64,000 nt of DNA from Struthio camelus (lineage: Eukaryota; Chordata; Aves; Struthioniformes; Struthionidae): contig NC_090942.1 of the NCBI RefSeq assembly GCF_040807025.1, positions 181,425,247 to 181,489,246 of the forward strand. Direction: 5' to 3'. The notes beneath the pieces are model-generated. The model was given only the letters and a program-made list of their open reading frames with translations, did no database searches and was not told where the DNA came from. Positions 48,410-62,500 of the stretch are shown here, piece by piece; positions within the stretch are counted from its first letter, which is position 1; each line of letters starts with the position of its first letter. A program made the position numbers and the translations under genes.

Positions 48410-48560
48410 ATCATAGCTGTCTAGTGCTTTTTGAGATGCTCTAAGGTGTCACAGACATCCCCATGGGATTGATGTGATGGGAGACTTAAAATCTGGATCA
48501 AGAGCCAGGGAAAATAACGAAAGTCATATCTCTATTTAGGCAACTGAATTGACATGCAGA
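48410..48560. repeat. Old dispersed repeat, family 1, member 2
   Basis: Weaker member: TTGAGATGCTCTAAGGTGTC, then ACATCCCCATGGGATTG, and later TTTAGGCAACTGAATT, in the same order as in the other two members. Confidence 0.3.
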
Positions 48561-50354
48561 TGTTCATCAGCTGTAAAAGGAATTTACCCACACAGCTCAC
48601 ATATAGATTCCAAAATTTTAGTGTCTTAATCGAGAACTGAATTCGCCTTAATGTTTAGATAACCCAAGTTACCCAGGATAAATCCTACCTATAGATAGTT
48701 TGCAACAATACAGACCAGGTTGTTTGATATGCATAGAATATTTTACTCTACTGAGGAACAACTAGGAATTACTAAAACAAATTAAGTTTGTGATTTACTT
48801 GCGTTCATATTTTCTCTGTGTAATCTTAGTGAGCAAAAAGTTAGTTAGGAAGTGTGTTCTGTAATTCTTAAACATTGTGAAGTCCTACGTTCAGCAAATG
48901 AAGTAAATATATGCAAACACAGGAAAAGAAATAACTATCTTTCAATAACTGCAAGTCTATTTGTTTATAGGCAACAAACACTGTTCTTGTTTGGAGAAGG
49001 AAAGGTGGGAGAAATTGAGTGTTTACTTTTGTCATTGTTCTGCTTGTTTTTGCTATTACTGAAACCAGACAGATGAATTTTCCCTACCAAAACTTCTGAA
49101 GGATTTTATTTTTATAGCAAACTCAGTAAAAATGTTATATATAGTTTATGTCTGTACCCTTTCACGCCATTGTATTTTCCACTATAGTCGAGTAGAAGCA
49201 TATTGGACTACAGAAGGTGGAATTGGCTCTTTTAGCTCTATACAAAAAACTAACTCATTTTCACAACAACTGTGTTAGGTAGAGCAATCAATGTAATAAT
49301 ATTTTGCAACTCACAATCAGAAAATTGTAACAGGATATCTAGTAAATGACCGCTAGCCACATGCTGTTAAGCTTTTCTTATCCACTGCAGTATACCAAGC
49401 TGAGATTTATCTCACCTAAATTGACTTATCTGAAGTTAGACACTGAGTTTAACATTGATATCTTGGTAGTCAATATAAAAAAAGGCATTTGCAGTCAGCA
49501 ATTCATCTCAGCAGAGGAGGGTGACTCCTTATTATATTGAAAGGGAATCTAAATGACTAATTTAGATTAACATGCCGCTTTTTTGGTTGACTTAACCAAA
49601 TTTAAGTCATATAAGCTTCTTCCAACTCTACTTTCTTTTAACTCTGGATTCTACAAATCAATTTTATCCATTCTGTGATCTTAATAACTCTAATTTACAT
49701 ATCCTCTTGCTTCAGGTTTTTCTCAGTTACACTGACATTTGAGGAAAGAAACTGAACCTGATGATCTGGGTGTTGTTGATGGAGCTAATTCTGATGTTAC
49801 AGTATAAACTAGGATCAAGGGAAAACAAAGAAGAGAATGAAGGATCTTTAAAAACGCAAAATTGCAGTCTAAAACACCCACACTCAGCAACCTGCTAAAC
49901 TTACTGGCGTAAATATGTTTAAACTAAGACTAAATACCTTAAATTCCATTTCTGCATATGACCATAACTGTTCTTGTCAATTCTTGATGAGTTAGGTGCC
50001 CAGCCCTCAAGTCCTGATAGAATCCCTAAGTTACCTTAAAAGAACAAACCAGTAGGACTGAAGATCCAGAAGCTGTACTTTGAGTATGCCTGACACTTAC
50101 TGAGCCACTTATAAAATACAGTTGCAACTGCTTTGCTTTTAAAACACAGCTGTCAGAAAAAGGTGATAAGGGGAGGCATTGCTTATGTTTTATATGACAG
50201 ACTCTTGGTTAAAGTAATCACTTGGGAGATTTCAGTTCAGTATCCTTACCCTAAAGGATTTCAAACTAAAATCATTTTTTTCCCAGGGGTATGCTCTGAT
50301 CACTGCAGAAGCATAAGGGAGGAGGGAAGGAAATGAGAAGGAGAAAAGAAAGTG

Positions 50355-50445
50355 AGGATACCTTCTTCACCTCCTGTTGAAGTTGTGTCACTGGATAGGC
50401 AAGAATGCAAGATTCATGAGACCTGAAGGAGAACAAACATAACTC
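50355..50445. repeat. Old dispersed repeat, family 2, member 2
   Basis: Contains ACCTTCTTCACCTC, TTGAAGTTGTG and GAATGCAAGATTCA, parallel to the copy at 35.1 kb. Confidence 0.35.
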
Positions 50446-50569
50446 TTCAGCTTTAGTGGCAAGACATTTGGATCTAAGGCCAAGCACTATCATTCTTTTA
50501 AAAAGAATGAACCTTGTTCAGATTTATAGTTATAGTTATTTTCTGGATTCTGAGTGTCTGGTAGAGAAA

Positions 50570-50695
50570 GTTATCTTCCCAGCACTTCTGCACGGCTGAG
50601 AATCTTCTGATCTTAGTTATCGCTGTCTCAGCGCAATAGACCTTCATGAAAACAGGTGATAACGCTGCAAGTTATCACATCTTGGTACTGATAAC
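50570..50695. promoter_or_regulatory. Cluster of five GATAAC/GTTATC hexamers
   Basis: GTTATC at 50,570, 50,616 and 50,671, and GATAAC at 50,658 and 50,690, all within 126 bp. GATA factors bind (A/T)GATA(A/G); here all five sites share the GATAAC form. A regulatory role is inferred only. Confidence 0.3.
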
Positions 50696-51038
50696 AGGCC
50701 TAGTGCTACTAGTGCAGAGGTAGTAAAGTCCGCAGAAAAAAAGATCCTTCATTCAGCAACATGGAAGCAACTTGATGCATCACATCAGTTTATTACTTGT
50801 TCAGGAACATCCTTAATGCTTACTTTTTCAAGATAGGTAAGCTGGAACTGTGTCTTACTGTGCTCCAGAGCTGTGCACTTAACATCTTTGCACCGTCTTG
50901 TTTCTGCTGACTTGCTATAGATATTCTACTAAAATTAACTGAAAGACTCCAGATTCATTCCACATGAAATGAAAGTTTCCCTCCCTCTCCTTTATGTATT
51001 TATCTATTTAGTTATTACACGGACTCTGTCCTCATCAC

Positions 51039-51122
51039 ATATCTATATCTATATCTATATCTATGTCTATGTCTATGTCTATGTCTATGTCTATGTCTAT
51101 GTCTATATATGTATGTATCTAT
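51039..51122. repeat. Hexanucleotide microsatellite in two blocks
   Basis: About four units of ATCTAT followed by about eight units of GTCTAT, which differ at one base, then a degenerate TATGTA tail. It gives Tyr-rich and Arg-His-rich reading frames that are not genes. Confidence 0.95.
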
Positions 51123-54100
51123 ATATTTTATTTTTATTTTGTTTAGGGTAAAAATGGGTACACTATTTAATATCTGAAAGAAAATGTTACAGGGAGAGTA
51201 TACAACATAGAGCAAATGTAAGGTAGGAGCACACAATCTCAAGGAATTAAAAGTGTAGGGTATGTCATTGCAAATGGCACACAAGCCAGTTTCTTTTATC
51301 ACTTTGGAGTATTTCATCTGATAATGAAACAGGGAAACAACAGATAATTACTGACAGTCACATTCTTGGACAATTCCGTATCTAGGTATTAAGTGGGCAA
51401 ATGATGAAGTACTGACTGTATACGGCTGTCAAATTCACTATGAATCTGATTCTCTTATTTGTCATCTTGCACAATGTGAATGTCAAATGATAGGAAAAAA
51501 AATCTGCTTTAACTTCTTTTACCCACTCTCTTCTGGTGTAAATAACTCTTTAGGATGAAATTTAGAGGTGAATTGATTAGGTACTGTGTATAATCCTATG
51601 CATTACAGGTACATGGCTTCTCTGAAGCTGCAACACTATATAACACTCAAACCCAGTTTGTTCAAGAGAGATAGAATATAAAGAATGAAATAATGAAAGT
51701 GGTTCCACTTATTAAAGTGAGGCTAATCTTGGAAAGATTTCAAATAAACAGATGTCCATTTCCTACACTTGATAGTATATTTTATGACTCTAGTTTTTAA
51801 AATATGTGCCTATATACCCTTTTAGTAGCAGATATTGGTACAATATTTCTTTTCATCTATTGATTTGTGTTATTCTTGAAATTATGCACAGAATCATTCA
51901 GTTAATTAACCAACCTAAATCAGCAATGGTGCAGGTGTTCTATTATATGCTAGGAGTCATCTGAGTTCCTATAGTTTTTATATAGAGCAATAGCAAAGAA
52001 GCATTAAGCATAGAAAAGGGAGAGCGATTGACCAGCTTTTATGGGAATCTCCTGACTTGTAATGATATCCAAATTGATTATATGGAAACCAGAGGAGAAC
52101 CAGAGTTGCAACATTTGGATTGAACTAACCAAAATATAAGGGACCAGGGATTTAGTTCATCTTTTTTTAGAGAGAACGGCCAGCTGTTGAATTTGGATTT
52201 ACTTTTGAATCTAATCCTGAAATATCATTCCTAACACATTTGTGCTCATCTCAAGAGGGAATGCAATGGCTTTGATAGCAATTTCCTGATAGCAATATAA
52301 ATGCCTGGATGACCAATCTCCACAGTATGTGCTTCCACCATTTTCCCTATAAAACCCTCTTTGCATGATTAATTTTGAGAGAACTATATAATTTCCAGTT
52401 TCTCCACTGAAGAGCTGCATACTTCTACCTGCAGTGAGTTTGAGGGTTCCAAGTTCCAGGCTGTTTCGAGTTGCAGTTAAATGTCATCGCCTCTATCCTC
52501 TCTATTTACTTTTCTCTGCCCTGTAGGCAGTAATGAACACACACATGACCCTACGTGCTGCAGTCCTCAGCAGTTAAATAGGAATATATCTTCTGAAATT
52601 CAGCAAAGACTTATAGATCAAACTTCATCTTTGCATTTGTGAAGAGGAAGGAATTTGTGGTGGAAGAAACATTCAGCAAGTCAGAATTTGCAAAGCCAGC
52701 TGATACTTAAGGATAGCAGGAGAAAACCTATTTACCAAGGAATTTTCAACATTTACATTTATACTCAAGTTAAACAGTGCCAGGGAACATTCATAGGAGA
52801 TTGGGATAATCATAGGGACATGATTATTGCTGCTGGTTATATTGTTAAAGTGATCCCTGTCACAGTTTTGGTCAGGTCAAATAGCGCTCTCCAGAAGAAC
52901 GGCTGAGGACAGTTCAGGTGCCATGGACCATTTCCAACAGGCAGAGTCCATGTTCTTGACCAAGGGCAGAAGGGGTGATGGAGACTGAGAGAGCTTATCT
53001 GAACACAGAGAGATGTGATTTGCTGGTTGGTCTCAAGTTCAGAGAATGGTCCCTGAACAATTTTAGTTACTATTTTAGACACAGGCAAATGTTCTAGCCC
53101 ACCCTTTACATCATTCTGTCTTGATGCATTGCTTAGCTAGCAGAATTACAAACCACTTTGGCCACAAAAACGTTAGGAAAGGGATCCTATTGCTTTAACA
53201 TATTCATATATAATACCTTTAGTTTTGATATATGTGTGTTCACACTCCACGTTTATTGTTGAAGAGATACTCAAAACATAGGAGTGCCATTTTGCAGGTA
53301 ACTCCAGAAAACTGCCATTTGGTTTTATTCTTATTTAAAGTAAAAATAAATATTCTCATTACAGTACAAACATAGTTCGATCTGGAAAACAAGATACTAT
53401 GTTTCATTATGATCTCACTATAAGCTGCCTTTGATCATTTAAAAACAAAATTGTACATGTACCGTCTATATCGGCTCTATGACCCATCAAAGTATGAAGC
53501 TACTGCACTACAATTACTACTGACAAACCATGAGCTATTATAGATATAATTTTAAAACATAATTATAACATCAAATTCTGAATTAATTATTGAAATATTA
53601 TGCAGCAATAACATTTTATTTCAGTTATTAAAACATTTTTGCAACAGATGTTTTTGATATTGTTGCAAGTTATAAAAATGTCATCAAAAAGATTATAAAA
53701 AACTGTTTAGGCAAAATTTTTCTATTAGATCTTCTTTATAGCTGTATGGGAATGATATGCTAAGGTAGCTCTGGAATACTATTGTTTATTTACAGAGTAA
53801 AAGCACTAAAAAGAGTTGTTGTACAAATATTTTTAGTCTTAACATAGAGATTAAGTCTGTCCTTAAGGTTTTGTCTTATCTGTTGAAATGTTGGCTTTAG
53901 TTTGATAGTGTTATTTGTTATGACAATTTTGGAGCTGTAGACACACATTGGAAGCTAACCTAAGTCCTTTAAAGTCATTTCACATCTGGTAGTACAATAC
54001 TATTAAATAGTAATGACCGTCATTAATAACAATAAAGGATACTTTAAGGCTATGATACAGAGGTGAAGTATTGGACTCTTGTCCATGAATCATATGAATA

Positions 54101-57039
54101 ATTTTGAAATCTTGTAAGGTCGTTTAATTAATAACACTTTTCTTGTTTTCCTTTTCTTTTTTTTTTTTCCTTTCTTTTCCTCCCTTCCCCACCCCAAAGT
54201 TTGGGGGAAGTAGATTAAATAATACTTGTGTTTTCCTTTTTTATTTCTTTTCCCATAGGCCATTTCTCCTTCTCCAACGTTTAAATGGAAAACTGATTTT
54301 AGGCTCATTAATTAGTGTATAAATGCCTGTCATTTAAAGCCTTTAGAAGATTTAATTAAATAGATTCTTCTTTAACGGAGACCCTTCCAGAAGTATTTTG
54401 TGATAGGCCTACACCTACCCTTGAAATCACTTGCCATTTACCTAACACAAGCCCATCTAACAGCTTGCTTAGCTGGGAGCCCTCTAAGTTGAAAGCTGAC
54501 TATAGCCTGAGGGCCACACGTATAGCTGATTTTATATTCAACAAATGAATTGTAAGTACATTGTCAGACACAGCTTTAGTTTCTGTAAGCAATGTTGAGA
54601 TAGTCAACAAGTTAATCAAGTTAAACAAGTCAACAAGTAAGTTTTAAGTTTTAAAAATTTAAAAGCCAATGTATTCAGAACCTTAAGAATGCAACAAGTT
54701 TAGGAAGTTAGTTAATGTTGGCTAAGCATTGCTATAAATGTATATCAAGTTGCACAAAATGTAATTATGAAAGACTAACCCTGGTAATAATGAAAGATGT
54801 GGTAGGGCAATAGAATATGTTTCCAGACTAAAATGGCTTTTTTTCAGTTAATGACTGGGTATTCAGAAACAGGAAAATATATTCATTCCCAGTTTGAAAG
54901 TAAATCTTTAGCTTTCTTTTGGTTTATGTTTGAAGGTCTTGGGATATCTTTCTTTTTATTTTTATTCAATATATTATATCTTCTGTTATCTCTTCTTTCT
55001 CTCAAATGAGATTTTTTTTCTTCAAGGCCTTCAAAACATATTAAGTCATAATACTGGTCAAAATTATTTACTTTTCTGTTGTAGAAAAGCAGCTACTTCA
55101 AACAGTAGATGTGAACAACAGTTTTACTCTTTACAGGTTGTTCTGGTAGTGAACAGACTTCTAAAAGTTCCTTCCTGTCTTTTGTTGCTTGCAATCAAAC
55201 TAACTTCTAGTCCCAGTGGAACCAGTATTAGATTAGTCTGGCCTTTGAAATTTTTGTTTTATGAATCTAAATAACTGATATTTGAAGGAAAATAAGTCTA
55301 AGATTATTCTGGTGTTTGAGGAAGGATTTCGCAGTAGAATTGTGGAGAACAAACTTAAATTTTTATGTAACACACAGAGTCTTAATCACCTTTCTCCAAG
55401 TGACCCAAAATTTTTCCGGTGGAGCAAACAGAGAATTTTCTTTTTTGTTGATTGCTAAAATTTACTACAGTAAACTGCTCTACAAAGTGAATGGGGAAGT
55501 ATCCCTAGACAGTTAGCATAAACCAGGATAATGTTACCATACAGACGGAATGTGCAGGTATTAATCCAGTTATTAATAACAAACTCTAAGTTATACAACA
55601 TAATCTGGATGAGGATGTTAGGCGGATCAGATGCATATCCATCTCCCTGTTCATCTGTTTCAGTACTCAATTAGATATTGTTTTCCTGTGTCTAATTATG
55701 GTTATACCACTTTCAAGTGTATCTGAGAGCAGAATGGTTTGGAAAAGGCATCCATGACGGCAGTTATGGTACTGCAGATCTTAAAATTTAATTTTGCTGC
55801 TTGACAAGAAAAAATAGAAGAGTTAAAGAGGTTTCAATGCTGAGACTTAAGAGTGTGATAGAAATTCTTCACTCCTTCTGTCTTTCTGACCTTCAAACAC
55901 AAATTCTTGCTAGATAAATTTGGAAGAATTACAGCAATACCACAATGACGCTGAGAATCAAGATGCTGAACTGCTGTTCAGAATGCTCAGGTTTTGTTTC
56001 TGGACTATTTGCTGCCTGATTTTGGCAGATGTCTATGTTTCACTTTCCTCCTCTGTAAACCAAAAATGAAAATAACAGTGATTTCCTTTGTGAAGCATTC
56101 TAAAAGAGCTACATACAACTACCACAGAAATTAATACAACTGAGTGCAGAATCTCAATGTGCAAAAATTAGTGAATGATTTTATAACTGACAAAACCAAT
56201 AATATATTGAAGTGAATAAGGGTTACTTTCACACAGCAAAAAAGCTAAACAGCTCCTCATGATGACCTGGAAAGATTTTTTTTTTTTCCCCCCATAAAGG
56301 GCAGCACAATAATCCAGCTGTATAGGTGATGGGAAGATTTTCAGTTGTCCTTAAAGACTTAGATATTGACAGCTACTAAATTTAGTGATGCCATGCTTTG
56401 ATTTGGGAGCAGGTCAGGTTTCTTTATTCTAGCTGCTTTGAGAGGTTTAACTAAATTCCCTTCTGTCAAGCCCACTTTTACTTATAGTCCCAAGGTTCAT
56501 TTGCAAATGCTGCATGTAAATACAACTAGAGCTTCTGAACACTCATTCTCAATGCAATTGTGGGTTGCTAAGTGAGTATAAGGCTCGTTAAGGTTCAGTC
56601 CAGTTACCTAAACATAGAAACCTGCCTCTATTTGATGCAGCCTAGAGTTTCCAGGACTTCTACACAGGGCCAGAGGATATGATGCAGATATTCTAGGAAT
56701 CCCCAAGCTTTCTGGAACAACAACATAAGACTAAGTAAGGTATCCCACAGCTTCCAAAAGGACACTAGATACCTATATTCAGGCTATTGAAAAATGTTCT
56801 GTTAGTCTTTGTATTAACCAAAGGGCTTCTAATCTGGCTAGAGGTGAAGGAAGTAATGATAAGAAGCATCTTTAAATATTAAAGAGTTTTCAAGGTTCTA
56901 TATTTTTGTCATATTGGTTTTATCATAGAAAGATGGAATTAGCTGAGGATTAGGAGAAGAAATATGTACCTCTACTGGGATCTTGGTAGGATCAGTGCAG
57001 ACACCTACATTTAAGAATCTAAAGGTAGATAGCCTCATG

Positions 57040-57320
57040 TGAGCTAGGGGTTTGCTTCAGTCACTTAATGTCATGTACAGAGCCATTTAAGATGCCTTAG
57101 TTATCTGATATATCCACATGAGGCTGCCACACATGACATAGGGCGTGCAGGAGTGAAGGACAGGCATAAAAGAGAAGCAGCTGGAAACCAAGCAAGTCCC
57201 AATTTCAAATGTCACACATGATTAGACAACCGAATCAAGACTTGGGTGTCTAAGATTCTAATGTACAATGAAGAACTAATTCATTAACTACAGTGAATGG
57301 AAGACTATTCACTTACCTAG
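57040..57320. repeat. Old dispersed repeat, family 1, member 3
   Basis: CCATTTAAGATGCCTTAG, then ATATATCCACATGAGGCTG, and ACAACCGAATCAAGA further on, parallel to 47,490-47,650. Confidence 0.4.
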
Positions 57321-58999
57321 TAACATTAGGTGTCCTAGGACCCCCAGTGGGTTGTCAGCTTCCTCTCCAGGGTGATACAAGCCTCTCATAACTGCCAGTC
57401 TCTGCCAGTTCCACTACAAAGTTTATAAGTTAGGATCACTGCTACAGGTAGACTACATAGAAAGTCAGTTATCTATGAAACAGAAATGAATCCACAATAC
57501 AGAAATGAATCCTACTACGAGTTAGAGACTAGAATATACAGAAAAGATAGAAGTTTTTTTTTTCTGTTGTGCATTTTTCTTTTCACAGTTAAATATTTTA
57601 ATGAACTTATAGACATCTTCTATATGCTGAACAGAAAATAAAGTACTAACAGATAGCAGGAATATAAGGAAGATATTTTATGAACGTCATGATCTGAAGA
57701 AGTTTATTGTTATATTTTAAAAAGTGACTCTTTAAAATAGCACAGAAGAATCAAATCTTTACTGCTGTTCAGTGACACCACAATATAAAAACACAAAACC
57801 AGTAATTAAATTAAATACATTAATATGTAAATTGTAATATGTAATTAAATTAAATACATTCAATACGTTAAGTGGACTTTTTTGTTGGAGCACTAATAAT
57901 AGACAATAGGATTTCATACTACCCACAAAACTGCATGGATATTACAGTTCCGGAGCTGTAAGAAGTCCAGCACAATATTGATGGACAGGGGACAAGAACT
58001 GAAGGAAGAACAAGGATTCTGGAAATGTATGATAATCTAAAGCCCAAGTCAGGAGCCAATATCAGGAAAATAGAATTAAAAATGACTAACAGCTAAAGTG
58101 AAGAACTAAAAGAGAGCATATTTTAAATGCTAACCAATCAGGAATCAAGGACAGAAGTAGATTTAGATAGATATCCTAGTATAAAGATAGTTACTGCTAT
58201 AACCCCACCCCCCCCCGATGGCTGATGACAGTCAACATGATAAATACAAGCAGTTTCAAAAATAAGTCAGTTTTTCTCATTAAAGTGAACTGATACATCA
58301 CTTCTGGCTTGTGTCACTACTAAATTGCTACAGTGGTATATCAGTGAAATTCCATTGATTTTCATATTTTTTCCATAAAAATTTCAATTATTCATTATTG
58401 CATTTCTCCATGCTCCTGGCACATATACTGGATAGAGTACTATAGTTAAAAAGTATTAATTACTGCAGATATTGCTATATTTTATAACATTTCATTTATT
58501 TTTTCTGCAATAGCTGGATTCTAAACCTGGATAACTTCAAACCAGAAATTCAGATTTATGTGGCAGAAAGACAGTAAATACAGGAGAGGATCATTTGGCC
58601 AAATCAGAATACTTCTGTAGCTTGACCTTAAAGAGATATACCAAGAATGGAAACAGATTACATAGGATAAATGTAAAAGAATAGTACAAACTTGCACATA
58701 GAAAATCAGAAAGGCCAATGCATAAAATAATATACAACCAGCACTAGTACTAAGAAAGCATTATTTAACTGTATAAGAAGAAAGTAGAAAAGGACAGAGT
58801 TCTTTCATTGCTCTTCAGAGAAATTCCTCAGCAAACAATAGCAAGAAGGCTAAACTGTTTCATGAAAACTGTCAGTGATAGTCAGATAACCAACACAACT
58901 TCTATCAGCTCTGAAGAGGTAAAGAGTCAGGTAAGAACAAAGAAATAAACTGAGAAGTGATATTGAGGAAAACTACATGTGTCTCCTCTCACTTCAATG

Positions 59000-59500
59000 T
59001 TCAGGAAAAAAAATATGACCTTTTCTTAAGTTCTTAGGAAGCACAACTTCCAAGGTGTAAGGGTAAGGCAGAGGCACCACCTGGACTCCTGGCGGGGACA
59101 GATTCACAAATACAAGGCACGCTAGGGTCGATACTGAGCATTTATAACCTCTGCGTCTGAGCGGAGGTTCCCCAGCAATTTCCCGATCGAGGCAATAATG
59201 GAGCAGAAGAGTCCCTGGCACCACTGAGCATCAGTGCAGAGTGAGGAACGCCAGGTGGGGGGGGGACGCTATGTGAGGTTTTTATGGACTATACACATGC
59301 GCAGCAAGCATATTGAGCTCATCGCTGCTTCCGATTCAAAGCCCAGGTGCAGCGCCACACTGGCATGGTCTCTGCCGCATGACTGTGGGTCAACGTGCCC
59401 TGTACCCATGGAACGGTTTGGCTAGCTTCCATCGCCTATCTCCTCGACATTCTTCCAAATTTTACCATACACAAGGCATGCTTAGACCATGCTGATCCCA
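59000..59500 (-). mobile_element. Possible fossil solo LTR (GC-richer island)
   Basis: A block of about 500 bp, clearly richer in GC and CpG than its surroundings. On the minus strand it has TATA-like motifs (CATAAAAACC near 59,280 and TATAAATGC near 59,140) and ends in CA near 59,000. The arrangement recalls a retroviral LTR without internal genes, but no target duplication or family match could be shown. It could instead be an isolated CpG-rich fragment. Confidence 0.3.
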
Positions 59501-62500
59501 CTGCCTAAAGTTGCTGGTTCTTTGTTCAATAATTTAAGAATTAGCTCTCTTTCCTGGGAAAGGAAAGAGAGCGATTTTTTTGGTTGTTTTATTTTGTTTC
59601 TAGTGTTTTTTTTTTTTTCATTTTTATATCTTTGGAGGGTATTTCAACATTTGATTCCAGATTAACTTGGGTACCTAAATGATGAATTTGAGGGTCTTAA
59701 AATAGAGAAGATCTTAAATAAACTCAATTTCTTTGTAAGGTTTAGGTACCCATTCAGCATGCTAATTGGTGTGAATCCCATTTCTGCTCTTCTACAAATA
59801 TCCAAAGATGGTTATTTCCTTACTTTGAATTTCACACTTGGAATAAGGTTTCTAAGTCTTAGGCAATGTACCACTATGAATCACAAAGCTTAAAGGCATT
59901 TGCTGAATGTCTGCTTTAGAGATAGGCTGTTAGCATTTATCTCTGAGAACTCATGAAAAATGGATGAGGTACCAAAGACTAAGAAAACGAAAAACAAAAG
60001 GCAAGTTGTCTATCTTTGAAATGGAAAAGATTGGGGAAGCAGGTGAGAAATAAATATTGACCACCCAGTCAACTTATTTTCCAGAAAAGTACTGCAACAA
60101 ATAATCAAACAAAATGTTGGTAGCTACATAGAAGATAACAAGGAAGTAAATAACAGCAGCATGTTAAGAACAACTCCTGTCAAACAATTCTGTGACAAGG
60201 CAGTAAATCTTGGGAAAAGTTATAAATTTCCTTTATCTTGATTTTATAAAGGCCTTTACTGTAAGTTGTTGTTTATAGACCTTGCCATATAGGTAGTACG
60301 TATCATGCCAGGTTTTGCAGGGGTCTATTCAGCAGCCAATACTATGTGTTAATAATGACTTGGACAATGCAATGGGAAGACAAGGTTAGAAGTGAAAATG
60401 ATATTAACAAATTGCAAAATACAGCCTGATAAAATAAGATACAATCTTTTAAAAACATGTGTAAGGTTCTACACTCAGGTAGAAATAATCACTTGCAAAA
60501 ATACAGGCTAGAAGAGAGCAGGTTATATGGTATTTATAGCAAAAGATCCAGGAATTTAAATGGCTCAGTAATACAGCCATGAGTCAGATAAGGAAACCAA
60601 TATAATGATTATGCATATAATATGGTCTGCACCTATGTCTACGTGTTGGACATCACTGAGGGCATTGCCAGCCTTCCCTGTCCCTGCCCAATCCCAGGCC
60701 TCCATTTCAGCCCAGCATGGGGCCATCCCACCCACTGTGATGCTCTTAGCGAGACACTTTACAGACTTTAGTCAAACAGAGGTCACTGGCTTCAGTACAA
60801 GAGTATTGAGATAAAATTAAATAGATGACAGTACTTGATATAACAGCCCCTTCTGTTTTAAATTTTATGAATCTGTTTTAAATCATTTATTTCTTCAGTA
60901 GTTATTGTGTGCTTGCTGCTGGCAATAGTTATTGAAAAAAATAAAATGGGATAGTAGGACTGAATGTAGAAAGCTGCAACAAAATGCATTGCAGCAAAAT
61001 AAGTCATAGTGCCTACGTACGGGATAAACTTGGGAAGCAGTGATGGTAAAACAGTCTTTAGTGCAATAATGGCCTGTAAACTTACACAAGGCTTGTTCTT
61101 CATTTATGATATGTCATAGAATAGAGAGAGAGCCCTGAATGATTTGTTCTAGGTCAAATAAATAACATGTGCAAGATATGCAACATATGCAGCTCCCAGT
61201 AATAACTTTATCCACTGGAACTTAGCTGAAATACAGCTCTGAAGCAACTGCACCTACATTAAAGCCTGGCAACCAGGCATTCTTAAGTACCTCATATCCT
61301 CATATCACTACGGAAGAGAGGGAGGTGCTATTAATGTCTTCTACTGGAAGTTCCAGTCCAGCTAAATTCATTACTTTTTTAGATAGTGAGCTTTTCGGGA
61401 GAAATGGGAAGGAATTACTATCTATCCATATTTAGATATTTTCATTGGAGACCTCCCTAAAGTTCCTACCTCTTACCATTAACTTTAAAGGATCTTAGCT
61501 GATTGGTTTAGACTAGGTACTTAATTTCAATAGTTACATTTAGATTGGAAAAAACATGACCTTAATGAAGCATGATTCACTCAGGCCCTCTACACTAGCT
61601 GGCCAAATTGTAGTTGCACCAAAATATAATCTGTCTTCTAGCTGTGATGCAACTTTTATTCAATGTATTTGTATTCTCTATCAAAAACGTTTTAGACTGC
61701 TAACCCGCCAGTAGATGGCTGGGCAAACACCAGCCTAAATGTTACTCTTGTATCTTGTCAATTATACTCTCTTCCCCTCCACATACCACATACAAACTTG
61801 TTAGCATAACTGCTCTTGCAAACATGAAATATGAAATTCCAGGGCTGATGGTAGCCCACGAAGAAAAAGAAGAGTAGCTCCATAAAGACTTTCGTGAAAA
61901 TAAAAGAATAACAGAATAAAGCAAAGAGGGTCAATAGACCAATCCTACATCTACTCTTACTGTTCCAGGTCCTCTGTGGAAGATGAAAGATCATTCATCT
62001 TTTGTCACAATATTACATGGGCTAATGTGATTGCTACACAAGCTAGATGATGAGCACCACAGGCCGGTACTTGAACTGATGAAAGATGCTTTTCTTGCAG
62101 TGGGAGAAGTTATTTGTCATGGGACAGAAACAGCAGCCCCATGTTGCTCCCCACGCTTGCTACCACCTGTTCTGAACTGCTTGGAAAAAGCAGTTCTTGT
62201 TTGGAGATGATTTAATATTAAGAGCGCTCTAGAAATTATAGAGTGCTGCTATGAAAGAAATGAAATACATAGCACCTGGAGGAGATTAGATATATACTTA
62301 GTCAAGGAGGTGGATCCTGCCCACGAGTGGGATGGATATGTAAAACAACAAGGAGGATCTTTATCCATCTAAAACTGCATAATGAACATATTTGGAAACT
62401 GAGCTTAGAGAAGGGATTGAATTACAGAGTGATATTTCACTGCTTGAAGTCCCCTTAAATGCTTTAATACTCCAAATAATATAGATAAAAGTTAGATGTC

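Noticed and set aside
50969-51317. Open frames with Tyr-Val and Arg-His dipeptide runs
   Set aside because: They are translations of the hexanucleotide microsatellite.
58994-59224. Minus-strand open frame of 76 codons in the GC-richer island
   Set aside because: Short and without a recognisable domain; better explained by the local composition of a possible fossil LTR.
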